From contig CACYJV010000006.1 of the NCBI GenBank assembly GCA_902774815.1, forward strand, positions 1-64,000: a DNA stretch of 64,000 bases, given 5' to 3'. This DNA comes from an uncultured Prevotellaceae bacterium (lineage in GTDB: Bacteria; Bacteroidota; Bacteroidia; Bacteroidales; Bacteroidaceae). Below are positions 10,310-18,992 of this stretch, in pieces. The notes beneath the pieces are model-generated. The model did not search any database and was not told the DNA's origin. It worked only from the letters and a program-made list of their open reading frames with translations. Within the stretch, counting starts at the first letter, position 1; each line of letters opens with the position of its first letter. The position numbers were made by a program, and so were the translations under genes.

Positions 10310-11174
10310 GATACTTCATCAGTATTCTGGCATTGCCACTGTCGCGGAGCTTAGCGATGCTCTTCTCACGAATCTGGCGGACACGCTCACGTGTCAAGCC
10401 CAGCTGGTCGCCTATTTCCTCGAGTCCCTTCTCGTGGCAACCAATGCCGAAGCATTCGCGGATGATAGTAATTTCGCGATCCTTGAGCACTTTTGTCAGC
10501 ACCGAGTTGAGTTCAAGCGCCATCGACTCGTGGTCAACCTGACGGTCGGTACGACTGTCATCACCTGAAGGCATCACGTCGAGCATACAGTTGTCCTCGC
10601 CATCTTGGAAGGGAGCATCAATTGATACGTGGTGACCATCGGCCATCATGCTTTGACCAATCTTCTCCTCGTCGAGCTTCGTTACCTCAGCCAGTTCCGA
10701 CACAGAGGGGTGGCGCTGGTTTTCCTGCTCAAACTTGTTGATTTCGTGGTTGATTTTGTTCAGCGAACCCACCTGGTTGAGGGGTAGTCTGACGATACGA
10801 CTCTGCTCGGCGATGGCCTGTAGGATACTTTGGCGAATCCACCAAACGGCATAAGAGATAAACTTGAAGCCACGCGTCTCATCAAACTTCTGTGCAGCCT
10901 TGATCAATCCTATATTACCTTCGTCGATGAGATCGGTCAGCGTGAGACCCTGATGCTGGTATTGCTTAGCAACGGAAACGACAAATCGGAGGTTGGCCGT
11001 GACGAGTTTGTCTTTGGCTCGTTCGCCTTCAGGACCACCCTTTTTGATTTTCTGTGCCAGTTCGATTTCCTCGTCAATACTGATTAGTGGTGCACGTCCA
11101 ATCTCAACGAGGTACTTGTCGAGAGCCTCGCTTGAACGGTTGGTAATACTTTTTTGAATCTTCAGCTGTCTCAT
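10302..11174 (-). CDS. rpoD: Primary RNA polymerase sigma factor (RpoD/SigA family)
   Basis: This 290-aa sigma-70 protein directs RNA polymerase to housekeeping promoters. Region 1.2 (about residues 15-50) is followed by region 2 with LRFVVSVAKQYQHQGL, DLIDEGNIGLIKAA and GFKFISYAVWWIRQSI, which bind core enzyme and melt DNA. Region 3 follows, then region 4 with the helix-turn-helix LTRERVRQIREKSIAKLR. Region 1.1 is absent and the protein is much shorter than E. coli RpoD, as is usual for the Bacteroidetes primary sigma factor that reads TTTG / TAnnTTTG promoters. Such promoters are found across this window. The gene has its own -7 element 87 bp upstream and a terminator at its end. Confidence 0.95.
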   Translation of the reverse strand: MRQLKIQKSITNRSSEALDKYLVEIGRAPLISIDEEIELAQKIKKGGPEGERAKDKLVTANLRFVVSVAKQYQHQGLTLTDLIDEGNIGLIKAAQKFDETRGFKFISYAVWWIRQSILQAIAEQSRIVRLPLNQVGSLNKINHEINKFEQENQRHPSVSELAEVTKLDEEKIGQSMMADGHHVSIDAPFQDGEDNCMLDVMPSGDDSRTDRQVDHESMALELNSVLTKVLKDREITIIRECFGIGCHEKGLEEIGDQLGLTRERVRQIREKSIAKLRDSGNARILMKYLG

Positions 11175-11260
11175 CTTAATCTTATCCTTTGCTTACTTAA
11201 GTAACATCTAACTGCTTGAAAATCAAGCTAATAACGTGTATTTCTTCACGAAAAGTGCTG

Positions 11261-11268
11261 CAAAATTA
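11261..11268 (-). promoter_or_regulatory. -7 element of rpoD
   Basis: Plus-strand CAAAATTA is TAATTTTG followed by C on the minus strand. It lies 87 bp before the rpoD start codon, leaving a leader of about 80 nt. No clear -33 TTTG is seen. Confidence 0.5.
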
Positions 11269-11343
11269 CAAAAAAAATGCTTACGTTGTTCTCACTTTAA
11301 CTATTTTGTGACAATTTTTAACGTTTATTTATTTTTAGAATAA

Positions 11344-11379
11344 ATATGCGTCACCCCAAAGTGTAGAGGTGACGCATAT
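11344..11379 (-). terminator. Hairpin terminator after the galactose cluster
   Basis: ATATGCGTCACC at 11344-11355 and GGTGACGCATAT at 11368-11379 form a perfect 12-bp stem with a 12-nt loop. On the minus strand it is followed by TTTATTC. A second hairpin lies between it and the stop codon (about 11397-11425): GTTTCG plus CCCC pairs with GGGG and CGAAAC across a CTTT bulge. Confidence 0.7.
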
Positions 11380-11446
11380 ATAAATAATGTATTAGTTTCG
11401 CCCCTTGCAGGGGCTTTCGAAACAATCAATTTGATCAGTTTGCCGA

Positions 11447-12727
11447 TTAGTCGACCTTGATGTCCTTGTTGACGTTCTTGCAACCGATAAGGGCATAGAA
11501 CAGAATGTAGGCTACCATGGCCACCTGCAACCAGTAGCTGGTGATAGCACCGCTCGACTTGGCGATGATGTCCTGCAGCCAAGGCATCAGACCACCACCT
11601 ACAACCATCATCATGAAGATACCGGAAGCAGCTTCGGTGTACTTGCCCAGTCCTTCAACTGAGAGGTTGAAGATGCCACCCCACATGATGGAGGTGCAGA
11701 GACCACAGGCAGCGATGAAGAACACCTTCATAGGAACTGCGTGACCCTTAATAGTCATAGCTACGCTCTCAGGCAGGAAGATTGCGATGAGCAGAAGGAT
11801 GATGGCAACCGTTGCCACGCATGTCATCTGCGTCTTGGTGCTTACCTTACCCGAAATCAGGGTTGAGGAGAAACGTCCGATGAGCATCATGAACCAATAG
11901 CTGGCAGCGAGTGTTCCACCGAGTGCGGCAGAACCGTCGAAGCCCATGTTGGTCACGTAGAAGTTGAGTTCCATAGGAATACCGATTTCCACACCCACGT
12001 AGAAGAAGATGGCGATGACGCCAAGCACGAGGTGACGGAAGCGGAGTGCACCCTTCATCGAATCCATCAGCGATTCGGCCTTTCCGAAATTAGGCTCGGG
12101 AATCTCGACGCGGCTGATGATGAGGAAGGAAATGGCGAATACAGCCATACCGATGAAGAGCAGGGGCGACACGTCGGTCATTGAGGTCTTCTCGGTAACG
12201 GTACCTACGAGTACGCCTGCGAGCAGCGGGGTGAGCGTAGCGGTCAGGGAGTTCAGCGTGCCACCAATCTGGATGAGCTGATTACCCTTGTTGCCACCGC
12301 CACCAAGCATGTTCAGCATGGGGTTGACGACAGTGTTCAGCATGCAGACGCAGAAGCCGCACACCAGAGCACCGAGCAGGTAGATGTAGAGGTTGAGCGC
12401 AACGACGGTTCCGCCAACTTCGTTCACCTTGATGTCATCGCCATAGATGCTGGAAAGGTACTGAAGGGCCAGACCGACGATACCCACGAGCAGGGCTGCC
12501 AGGGCAGTCTTCTTATAGCCGATTTTCTTCAGCAGCATACCCGAGGGAATACCCATGAACAGGTAGGCCACGAAGTTCATCAGGTTACCCCATGAGGCGG
12601 CAAACTCATATTTGAAGCCCCAGATGTTGCCAAAGGGAGCTCCCATGTTCGTGACGAAGCTGATCATCGCAAAGATGAAACACATGGTGATAATCGCCAC
12701 GAGGTTGGTATTTTTATTTGTACCCAT
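11447..12727 (-). CDS. MFS sugar transporter, probably for galactose/glucose
   Basis: This 426-aa inner-membrane major facilitator protein has about 12 membrane segments. The loop GMLLKKIGYKKTALAAL near residue 65 resembles the conserved MFS loop between helices 2 and 3. Overall it looks like the FucP/GluP branch of sugar:proton symporters. It is the last gene of a galM-galK-transporter cluster, 44 bp after galK, which points to galactose or glucose uptake. The substrate is inferred from the neighbours only. Two hairpins follow it, so the unit ends here. Confidence 0.88.
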   Translation of the reverse strand: MGTNKNTNLVAIITMCFIFAMISFVTNMGAPFGNIWGFKYEFAASWGNLMNFVAYLFMGIPSGMLLKKIGYKKTALAALLVGIVGLALQYLSSIYGDDIKVNEVGGTVVALNLYIYLLGALVCGFCVCMLNTVVNPMLNMLGGGGNKGNQLIQIGGTLNSLTATLTPLLAGVLVGTVTEKTSMTDVSPLLFIGMAVFAISFLIISRVEIPEPNFGKAESLMDSMKGALRFRHLVLGVIAIFFYVGVEIGIPMELNFYVTNMGFDGSAALGGTLAASYWFMMLIGRFSSTLISGKVSTKTQMTCVATVAIILLLIAIFLPESVAMTIKGHAVPMKVFFIAACGLCTSIMWGGIFNLSVEGLGKYTEAASGIFMMMVVGGGLMPWLQDIIAKSSGAITSYWLQVAMVAYILFYALIGCKNVNKDIKVD

Positions 12728-12771
12728 TGTATAAGATTACGAATTACGAATTTACAATTTGATTTCTATTC

Positions 12772-13935
12772 TTAGCAGATCTTGCGCGAACCGTCGCTGA
12801 TGACCACGTCGTAGACCTTCGGAGCCTTGCCGTACTTCTCGTAGTACTTCTGACAGGCAGTCTTGATGAACGGTTCGTAGAGTTCGTCCTTCACTAGGTT
12901 GATGGTGCAGCCGCCGAAGCCACCACCCATGATACGTGAACCGGTCACACCGCACTCCTTGGCAATGTCGTTAAGGAAGTCAAGCTCTTCGCAGCTCACC
13001 TCATACTCCTTCGACAGTCCGTCGTGAGTCTCGTACATCTTCTTACCTACGGTCTCGTAGTCGCCTGCAACCAGGGCGTCGCAAACAGCCAGCACGCGGT
13101 CCTTCTCGCCGAGCACGAAGTGTGCACGCTTGTAGTCCTCTTCGCCAACTTCCTGACGAACCTCCTCAAGCTGCTCCCAAGTGCAGTCGCGCAGTGTCTC
13201 GAACTTTCCTTCCGGATGCTTGGCGGCGATGTGCTTCACGACGTTCTCGCATGAGTTGCGACGGTCGTTGTAAGGCGATCCAGCCAGCTCGTGCTTCACG
13301 CATGAGTTGAGCAGAACGAGTTTGTAGCCCTGTGGGTTGAAGGGGAAGTATTCGAATTCACGCGAACGGCAGTCAAGGCGCATGAGCTTTCCAGCCTGTC
13401 CGAATACCGAAGCGAACTGGTCCATGATGCCGCAGTTCACACCGCAGTAGTTGTGCTCGGTAGCCTGTCCGGCAAGCACCATATCCCACTTCGAGACCTT
13501 GTTGTCGCCGAAGAGGTCGTTCAAGCCGCATGCAAAGCAGCTCTCCATGGCAGCCGACGACGACATACCTGCTCCGAGGGGCACGTCACCAGCGAAGGCA
13601 ATGTTGTAGCCCTTCACGGGAACGCCGAGTTTCTCCATCTCGAGCGTGATGCCGTAGATGTAGCGAGCCCAAGATGCGCGGGGGCCCTGACCGTCGTGGA
13701 AGTCGAAGTCAACGCGGTCCTTCAGGTCGATAGAGTAGGCGCGGATGGTGCTCTCTGTGCCATTGGGGCGCATTTCAGCCATGATGCCTTTGTCGACGGC
13801 ACCTGGGAATACGAAACCGCCATTATAGTCGGTGTGCTCACCAATAAGGTTAATACGACCCGGCGAAGCGTAGATGTTACCGGTCTTGCCATCGAAGTGC
13901 TTGATGAAGCGACTTCTTACGAATTCAATATCCAT
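12772..13935 (-). CDS. galK: Galactokinase
   Basis: This 387-aa GHMP-family kinase phosphorylates alpha-D-galactose at C1 with ATP, the first committed step of the Leloir pathway, in the cytoplasm. The galactokinase signature PGRINLIGEHTDYNGG is at residues 25-40. The ATP-binding motif GDVPLGAGMSSSAAM is at 116-130, and the third GHMP motif GSRIMGGGFGGCT is near residue 345. Length is normal. It sits between galM and the sugar transporter on the same strand. No galT or galE is in this window, so the rest of the Leloir pathway must be encoded elsewhere. Confidence 0.97.
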   Translation of the reverse strand: MDIEFVRSRFIKHFDGKTGNIYASPGRINLIGEHTDYNGGFVFPGAVDKGIMAEMRPNGTESTIRAYSIDLKDRVDFDFHDGQGPRASWARYIYGITLEMEKLGVPVKGYNIAFAGDVPLGAGMSSSAAMESCFACGLNDLFGDNKVSKWDMVLAGQATEHNYCGVNCGIMDQFASVFGQAGKLMRLDCRSREFEYFPFNPQGYKLVLLNSCVKHELAGSPYNDRRNSCENVVKHIAAKHPEGKFETLRDCTWEQLEEVRQEVGEEDYKRAHFVLGEKDRVLAVCDALVAGDYETVGKKMYETHDGLSKEYEVSCEELDFLNDIAKECGVTGSRIMGGGFGGCTINLVKDELYEPFIKTACQKYYEKYGKAPKVYDVVISDGSRKIC

Positions 13936-14002
13936 ACTGATAAAATTAAAAAATAAGATTAAAATTGTTGATTAGATTTTCCTTTTTTTGTTGGTCCCTT
14001 GT

Positions 14003-15091
14003 TTAGATTTCCACGCCAAACTTATAGATAGTCTTCTGGCGATATTCCTCGCCTGGACGCAGGATCACGCTGGGGAAGTAGGGGTGGTTGGGACTGTCGG
14101 GGAAGTGCTGGCACTCGAAACAGATGCCCGAACGACGCGGGAACGTAGCGCCATGCTGACCCTCGTAGCCGTCGGCCCAGTTGTCTGTATAGAGCTGAAC
14201 ACCCGGCTCGGTGGTATATACCTCCATGGTGCGTCCGCTCTTGGGCTCAACGAGGCGTGCGGCAAAGCTCAGTTCGCCTTCTTCGGCCTTGTTCAGCACG
14301 TAGCAATGGTCGTAGCCGGCACCATTCTTGATCTGCTCGTCGTCGGCATCTATGTCCTTGCCCACGGCCTTTGGCTCGCGGAAGTCGAAGGGAGTGCCCT
14401 TCACGAAGCGGATTTCGCCTGTAGGAATCGAGGTGTCGTCGATGGGCAGGTAGTAGTCGGCATTGATTTGGCAGATCTGGTCGTCAATGGTTGGGGTGGG
14501 GTTGGCGATGCCCTGCAGCGAGAAGAATCCGTGGCTCGTCAGGTTGAGGATGGTCTTCTTGTTGGTCTGGGCCATGTACTCGATGACCAGCTCGTTCTCG
14601 TCGTTGAAGGTGTAGACAACAGTCACTTTCATCTCGCCGGTATAGCCTTCCTCGCCATAGGGGCTGACATACTTCAGCACCAGCGTCTGGTCGTTCATCT
14701 GAAGAGCTTCCCACACCTTGGCATTCCAACCTTTCAGTCCACCATGCAGAGCGTTGGGACCGTTGTTGATGGCCAGCTCGTACTTCTTGCCGTTCAGCTG
14801 GAATTTACCCCGGCAGATACGGTTGCCATAGCGGCCAATAAGTGTTGAGAGATAGGGTTCGGGACTGTTGATAACGCCGTCGATGGTGTCGTGTCCCTGA
14901 ATGACGTTTGCGTAATTACCATCGCGGTCGGGAACCATAATGGCTACGAGTGCACCACCATAGTTGGTAATGGCAACTTCGTTGCCGAGACTGTTCTTGA
15001 GAATGTAGAGATCGGTTTGCTTACCGTTGACAGTGGTCTGAAAATCTTCGCGCTTCAGGCCACAGAGATTCGCTGTTTCTGTAGTGTTCAT
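14003..15091 (-). CDS. galM: Aldose 1-epimerase (mutarotase)
   Basis: This 362-aa enzyme interconverts the beta and alpha anomers of galactose or glucose so that GalK receives the alpha form. Family landmarks are GRYGNRI, NLTSHGFFSL (catalytic His), DTPFDFREP-like GTPFDFREP, and the C-terminal QHFPDSPNHPYFPS plus LRPGEEY. The catalytic Glu is normally found near this last stretch. There is no signal peptide, so it is cytoplasmic. It is the first gene of the galM-galK-transporter cluster, with a good promoter about 40 bp upstream and 67 bp to galK. Confidence 0.96.
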   Translation of the reverse strand: MNTTETANLCGLKREDFQTTVNGKQTDLYILKNSLGNEVAITNYGGALVAIMVPDRDGNYANVIQGHDTIDGVINSPEPYLSTLIGRYGNRICRGKFQLNGKKYELAINNGPNALHGGLKGWNAKVWEALQMNDQTLVLKYVSPYGEEGYTGEMKVTVVYTFNDENELVIEYMAQTNKKTILNLTSHGFFSLQGIANPTPTIDDQICQINADYYLPIDDTSIPTGEIRFVKGTPFDFREPKAVGKDIDADDEQIKNGAGYDHCYVLNKAEEGELSFAARLVEPKSGRTMEVYTTEPGVQLYTDNWADGYEGQHGATFPRRSGICFECQHFPDSPNHPYFPSVILRPGEEYRQKTIYKFGVEI

Positions 15092-15127
15092 AATAGCCTA
15101 AGTTTTTTAGTTGATGAATACTTTGAT

Positions 15128-15160
15128 GCAAAATAAGCAAAAAAAAATGAGAATAGCAAA
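15128..15160 (-). promoter_or_regulatory. Promoter of the galM-galK-transporter cluster
   Basis: On the minus strand TTTG (plus-strand 15157-15160) is followed after 20 nt by TTATTTTG then C (plus-strand 15129-15136). There is one mismatch to TAnnTTTG. It predicts a leader of about 30 nt before galM. Confidence 0.6.
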
Positions 15161-15315
15161 CCTTTTCCCGAAAAAGTGATTTTTGGCGTAGGTTAAAAAC
15201 AATTAAAAGCCTTTTTTCTTCTTTTCGTGGGTGTTTTTCTTCGCACATATTTTTATTTTAACTGCACTATTGATGATTCATACTAACCCCCGTAGTGACG
15301 CGGCCCAATCTTTCA

Positions 15316-15378
15316 TTACCTATCACCTATCACCTATCACCTATCACCTAATACCTATTACCTATTACCTTTCACCAA
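15316..15378 (+). repeat. 7-bp microsatellite, nine units of the TCACCTA type
   Basis: Units of 7 bp run head to tail: TTACCTA, then four copies of TCACCTA, then ATACCTA, TTACCTA, TTACCTT and TCACCAA. The block lies in the 413-bp divergent space between galM and serC, about 75 bp upstream of the serC -7 element. The plus strand of the block contains no G at all. Confidence 0.9.
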
Positions 15379-15449
15379 TTTGCTTTCCCCTTTTTCCCTC
15401 CAAATCAATTATTTTGGCAAAAGAATTTTTTTGTTTGGAGATTTATTCG

Positions 15450-15457
15450 TAACTTTG
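15450..15457 (+). promoter_or_regulatory. -7 element of the serC operon
   Basis: TAACTTTG followed by C fits TAnnTTTGC. It lies 48 bp before the serC ATG. TTTTTTG sits upstream at a slightly short spacing, so the -33 box is uncertain. Confidence 0.6.
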
Positions 15458-15504
15458 CCCAAAATTAGTAACAACTTATTTCATTTTAATCACACATTTT
15501 GCCT

Positions 15505-16572
15505 ATGAAAAAGTACAATTTCAATGCAGGCCCCTGCATTCTCGACCGTTCGGTAATCGAAAAAACAGCTGAAGCTATCTTGGATTTCAACGGTATCGGA
15601 TTGTCACTCGCTGAGATCAGCCACCGTTCCAAGGACTTTCAGCCCGTCATCGACGAAGCTGAAGCACTCGTAAAAGAATTACTCGACGTGCCCGAGGGCT
15701 ACTCGGTGCTCTTCCTTGGTGGAGGCGCATCGCTGGAGTTCTGCATGATTCCCTACAACTTCCTGAACAAGAAGGCTGCCTACCTGAACACGGGTGTATG
15801 GGCAAAGAAGGCCATGAAGGAAGCTAAACTTTTTGGTGAGGTTGTTGAGGTAGCATCGTCGGCCGATGCCAACTATACGTTTATCCCGAAGGGATGGACA
15901 GTTCCTGAGGATGTCGACTACTTCCACTTCACCACCAACAATACCATATACGGCACCGAAATTCGCAAGGACTTCGACCTGAAGGTGCCTGTGATAGCCG
16001 ATATGTCGTCCGACATCTTCTCGCGTCCTGTTGACGTGTCTAAGTACACGGCTATCTATGGCGGCGCACAGAAGAACCTCTCCATGGCTGGCGTAACAAT
16101 TGTCATCGTGAAGAACGACGCCCTGGGCAAGGTCGACCGCCCCATCCCCACCATGCTCGACTATCGCACACACGTCGAGAAGGGCTCGATGTTCAATACA
16201 CCTCCTGTGGTGCCCATCTACACCGCCTTGGAGAACATGCGCTGGATGAAGGCTCAGGGTGGCGTGAAGGCCATGGAGAAGCTGGCCAAGGAGCGTGCCG
16301 AGATCGTCTATGGCGAGATCGACCGCAATAAGCTGTTCCGCGGCACCGTAGCCGAGGAGGACCGCTCGCTCATGAACCTCTGCTTCGTCATGAAGGACGA
16401 ATATGCCGAGCTGGAGAAGGAGTTCATGGAGTTTGCCACTTCCAAGGGCATGGTCGGCATCAAGGGCCACCGCTCTGTCGGCGGATTCCGCGCCAGCTGC
16501 TACAACGCTCAGACCATCGAAGGCTGCAAGGCTCTTGTGGCTTGCATGAAGGAATTCGAGGCCATGCACTAA
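15505..16572 (+). CDS. serC: Phosphoserine aminotransferase
   Basis: This 355-aa PLP enzyme converts 3-phosphohydroxypyruvate and glutamate to O-phosphoserine, the second step of serine synthesis; the same enzyme family also serves pyridoxine synthesis. The N-terminus [15 protein letters not shown] is the SerC signature. GGGASLEF follows, and the PLP-binding Lys is in [13 protein letters not shown]. The C-terminus [13 protein letters not shown] binds phosphate. An in-frame TTG two codons upstream (15499) is ignored in favour of ATG. It heads a plus-strand serC-serA-DUF1015-yigZ unit. Confidence 0.97.
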   Translation: MKKYNFNAGPCILDRSVIEKTAEAILDFNGIGLSLAEISHRSKDFQPVIDEAEALVKELLDVPEGYSVLFLGGGASLEFCMIPYNFLNKKAAYLNTGVWAKKAMKEAKLFGEVVEVASSADANYTFIPKGWTVPEDVDYFHFTTNNTIYGTEIRKDFDLKVPVIADMSSDIFSRPVDVSKYTAIYGGAQKNLSMAGVTIVIVKNDALGKVDRPIPTMLDYRTHVEKGSMFNTPPVVPIYTALENMRWMKAQGGVKAMEKLAKERAEIVYGEIDRNKLFRGTVAEEDRSLMNLCFVMKDEYAELEKEFMEFATSKGMVGIKGHRSVGGFRASCYNAQTIEGCKALVACMKEFEAMH

Positions 16573-16748
16573 TTCTGTTTAGCGTTTAGTGTGAAATACT
16601 TAACATTCGGAAGTTGATGAAGTGAAAGCAGTCTGAGGACATAAACCCTGCCACATGCAATCTCTCTCCAGAGTTTCTATTTGCAAGTCTATCGTCCTTT
16701 GACTTTCTTCCAATTCATTAACTTCCTTAAATTCTATAAAATAATAAC

Positions 16749-17666
16749 ATGAAAGTATTAGTAGCAACAGAGAAGCCCTTCGCAGCAGCAGCTGTCGAGG
16801 GCATACGTAAGGAAATTGAAGGTGCAGGCCACGAGTTGGTGCTGCTAGAGAAATACACGGAGAAAGCTCAACTTCTCGACGCCGTGAAGGATGTCGATGC
16901 CATGATCATCCGTTCTGACAAGGCCGATGCCGAGGTCCTCGACGCTGCCAAGCAGCTGAAGATCGTAGTACGTGCCGGTGCTGGCTTCGACAACATCGAC
17001 CTGGCTGCTGCCACTGCCCATGGGGTGGTGGCCGAGAACACCCCTGGACAGAACTCCAACGCCGTCGCCGAGCTTGTTTTCGGTCTGCTGGTCTATGCCG
17101 TGCGCAACTTCTTTAACGGAAAGTCGGGTTCTGAACTGAAGGGCAAAAAGCTCGGTATCCTGGCATTTGGTAATGTGGGTCGCAACGTGGCCCGTATCGC
17201 CGAGGGCTTTGGCATGGAGGTCTATGCCTACGACGCCTATTGCCCCGCTGATGTCATCGTGGCTGCCGGTGTGCATGCCGTGCCCAATCAGGACGCTCTC
17301 TTTGAGAAGTGCGACGTCGTTTCGCTCCACATCCCCGCTACCAACGAAACGCGCCAGAGCATCAACTACGAGTTGGTGGGCAAGATGCACAAGGGTGGCA
17401 TCCTCGTCAACACAGCCCGCAAGGAGGTCATCGACGAGCCCGGACTGCTGAAGCTCATGGCCGAGCGCGACGACCTGAAGTTCGTCACCGACATCATGCC
17501 CGATGCCCACGACGAGTTCCAGAAGTTCGAGGGACGCTACTTCTCCACACCTAAGAAGATGGGTGCCCAGACTGCCGAGGCTAACATCAATGCCGGTATC
17601 GCAGCTGCACGCCAGATCAACTCATTCTTCAAAGATGGCGACACGCGCTTCCAGGTGAACAGGTAA
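16749..17666 (+). CDS. serA: D-3-phosphoglycerate dehydrogenase, short form
   Basis: This 305-aa NAD-dependent D-2-hydroxyacid dehydrogenase carries out the first step of serine synthesis. The NAD-binding Rossmann segment is KKLGILAFGNVGRNVARI. The first Gly of the usual GxGxxG is replaced by Ala-Phe-Gly, as in many family members. The substrate/catalytic Arg lies in VNTARKEVIDE. It has no C-terminal ACT domain, so feedback inhibition by serine through ACT is not expected. It follows serC by 176 bp, a spacer in which I see no hairpin or promoter of note. Pairing with serC makes the phosphoglycerate assignment strong. Confidence 0.93.
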   Translation: MKVLVATEKPFAAAAVEGIRKEIEGAGHELVLLEKYTEKAQLLDAVKDVDAMIIRSDKADAEVLDAAKQLKIVVRAGAGFDNIDLAAATAHGVVAENTPGQNSNAVAELVFGLLVYAVRNFFNGKSGSELKGKKLGILAFGNVGRNVARIAEGFGMEVYAYDAYCPADVIVAAGVHAVPNQDALFEKCDVVSLHIPATNETRQSINYELVGKMHKGGILVNTARKEVIDEPGLLKLMAERDDLKFVTDIMPDAHDEFQKFEGRYFSTPKKMGAQTAEANINAGIAAARQINSFFKDGDTRFQVNR

Positions 17667-17671
17667 ACCGA

Positions 17672-17711
17672 TTACGGCATTACGGCGCCAAAAATCGCCG
17701 TAGTGCCTTAA
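17672..17711 (+). other. Strong hairpin between serA and the DUF1015 gene
   Basis: GGCATTACGGCG at 17676-17687 pairs with CGCCGTAGTGCC at 17696-17707 (one wobble, 8-nt loop). TTA/TAA extends the stem beyond one mismatch. No T-run follows, so it looks more like an RNA processing or stability element, or an attenuator, than a full terminator. Confidence 0.75.
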
Positions 17712-17737
17712 CCTAATAGAATAAGCAGACTATACAA

Positions 17738-18985
17738 ATGGCAACGATCAAACCATTTCGCGGTATCCGTCCGCCGAAAGAACTTGTAGAACGAGTTGAG
17801 AGCCGTCCCTACGACGTGCTCGAGAGCGACGAGGCCCGCGCCGAGGCTGGCGACAACGAAATGAGCCTCTACCATATCATCAAGCCCGAGATTGACTTCC
17901 CTGAGGGAACCAGCGAGTACGATCCACGCGTTTACGAGAAGGCTGCCGAGAACTTCCAGAAGTTCCAGGACAAAGGCTGGCTCGTACAGGACGACAAGGA
18001 GAACTACTACATCTACGCCCAGACCATGAACGGCAAGACGCAGTATGGACTCGTCATCGGTGCCTACGTCGACGACTACATGAACGGCACCATCAAGAAG
18101 CACGAGCTGACGCGCCGCGACAAGGAGGAAGACCGCATGAAGCACGTACGCGTCAATAACGCCAACATCGAGCCTGTGTTCTTCGCCTATCCCGACAACG
18201 AGGTGCTCGATAAACTCATCATGCGCTATGCTGCTACCGAGCCCGTGTACGACTTCATCGCTCCCATCGACGGCTTCGGCCACAAGTTCTGGATTGTCTC
18301 CGACGAGGCTGATATTAAGACCATCACCGAGGAGTTTAGCAAGATGCCCGCACTTTATATTGCCGACGGGCACCACCGTTCGGCAGCTGCCGCACTTGTA
18401 GGCGCCGAGAAGGCCAAGCAGAACCCCAACCACCGCGGCGACGAGGAGTATAATTACTTCATGGCTGTAGCCTTCCAGGCTTCCCAGCTCACCGTGCTCG
18501 ATTACAACCGCGTCGTCAAGGACCTCAATGGACTCACCAGTGCACAGTTCCTCGATGCACTTCGCAAGAACTTCATCGTCGAGGACAAGGGCATCGACAT
18601 TTACAAGCCTGCCCGCCTGCACGAGTTCTCGCTCTATCTCGATGGCCACTGGTTCGCCCTCACAGCCAAGGAAGGCACCTACGACAACAACGATCCCATC
18701 GGCGTGCTCGACGTTGACATCTCGTCGCGACTCATCCTCGATGAAATCCTGAAGATTGGCGACCTCCGCTCGTCAAAGCGCATCGACTTCGTAGGTGGAC
18801 TCCGCGGACTTGTCGAACTGAAGCGCCGCGTCGATTCAGGTGAGATGCGTGCCGCCCTGGCCCTCTATCCCGTCTCGATGAAGCAGATCATGGACATCGC
18901 CGACAGCGGCAAGATCATGCCTCCGAAGGCAACATGGTTCGAGCCGAAGCTCCGTTCGGGTCTCGTCATCCATAAGCTCAGCTAA
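17738..18985 (+). CDS. DUF1015 family protein, candidate serine-linked kinase
   Basis: This 415-aa cytoplasmic protein belongs to the DUF1015 family. It starts with IKPFRGIRPPKELVERV and SRPYDVL, the family N-terminus, and contains YIADGHHRSAAA with DGHHR at residues 210-214. DGHHR-like motifs occur in ParB/sulfiredoxin-fold proteins, including the free-serine kinases SerK and SbnI. Its position as third gene after serC and serA supports a link to serine or phosphoserine. It has been annotated elsewhere only as a conserved protein of unknown function. Kinase activity is an inference from motif and context, not a demonstrated function. The yigZ start codon follows the stop by 7 bp. Confidence 0.88.
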   Translation: MATIKPFRGIRPPKELVERVESRPYDVLESDEARAEAGDNEMSLYHIIKPEIDFPEGTSEYDPRVYEKAAENFQKFQDKGWLVQDDKENYYIYAQTMNGKTQYGLVIGAYVDDYMNGTIKKHELTRRDKEEDRMKHVRVNNANIEPVFFAYPDNEVLDKLIMRYAATEPVYDFIAPIDGFGHKFWIVSDEADIKTITEEFSKMPALYIADGHHRSAAAALVGAEKAKQNPNHRGDEEYNYFMAVAFQASQLTVLDYNRVVKDLNGLTSAQFLDALRKNFIVEDKGIDIYKPARLHEFSLYLDGHWFALTAKEGTYDNNDPIGVLDVDISSRLILDEILKIGDLRSSKRIDFVGGLRGLVELKRRVDSGEMRAALALYPVSMKQIMDIADSGKIMPPKATWFEPKLRSGLVIHKLS

Positions 18986-18992
18986 TCAACAC

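Noticed and set aside
11447..15091. Galactose operon thought to be truncated because galT and galE are missing
   Set aside because: Cluster borders are clean (promoter before galM, terminator after the transporter) and no gene remnants are present. A galM-galK-transporter set without galT/galE nearby is plausible as a natural arrangement.
15231..15452. 73-codon open frame between galM and serC
   Set aside because: It reads through the 7-bp microsatellite and gives a repetitive peptide. It overlaps the serC promoter region.
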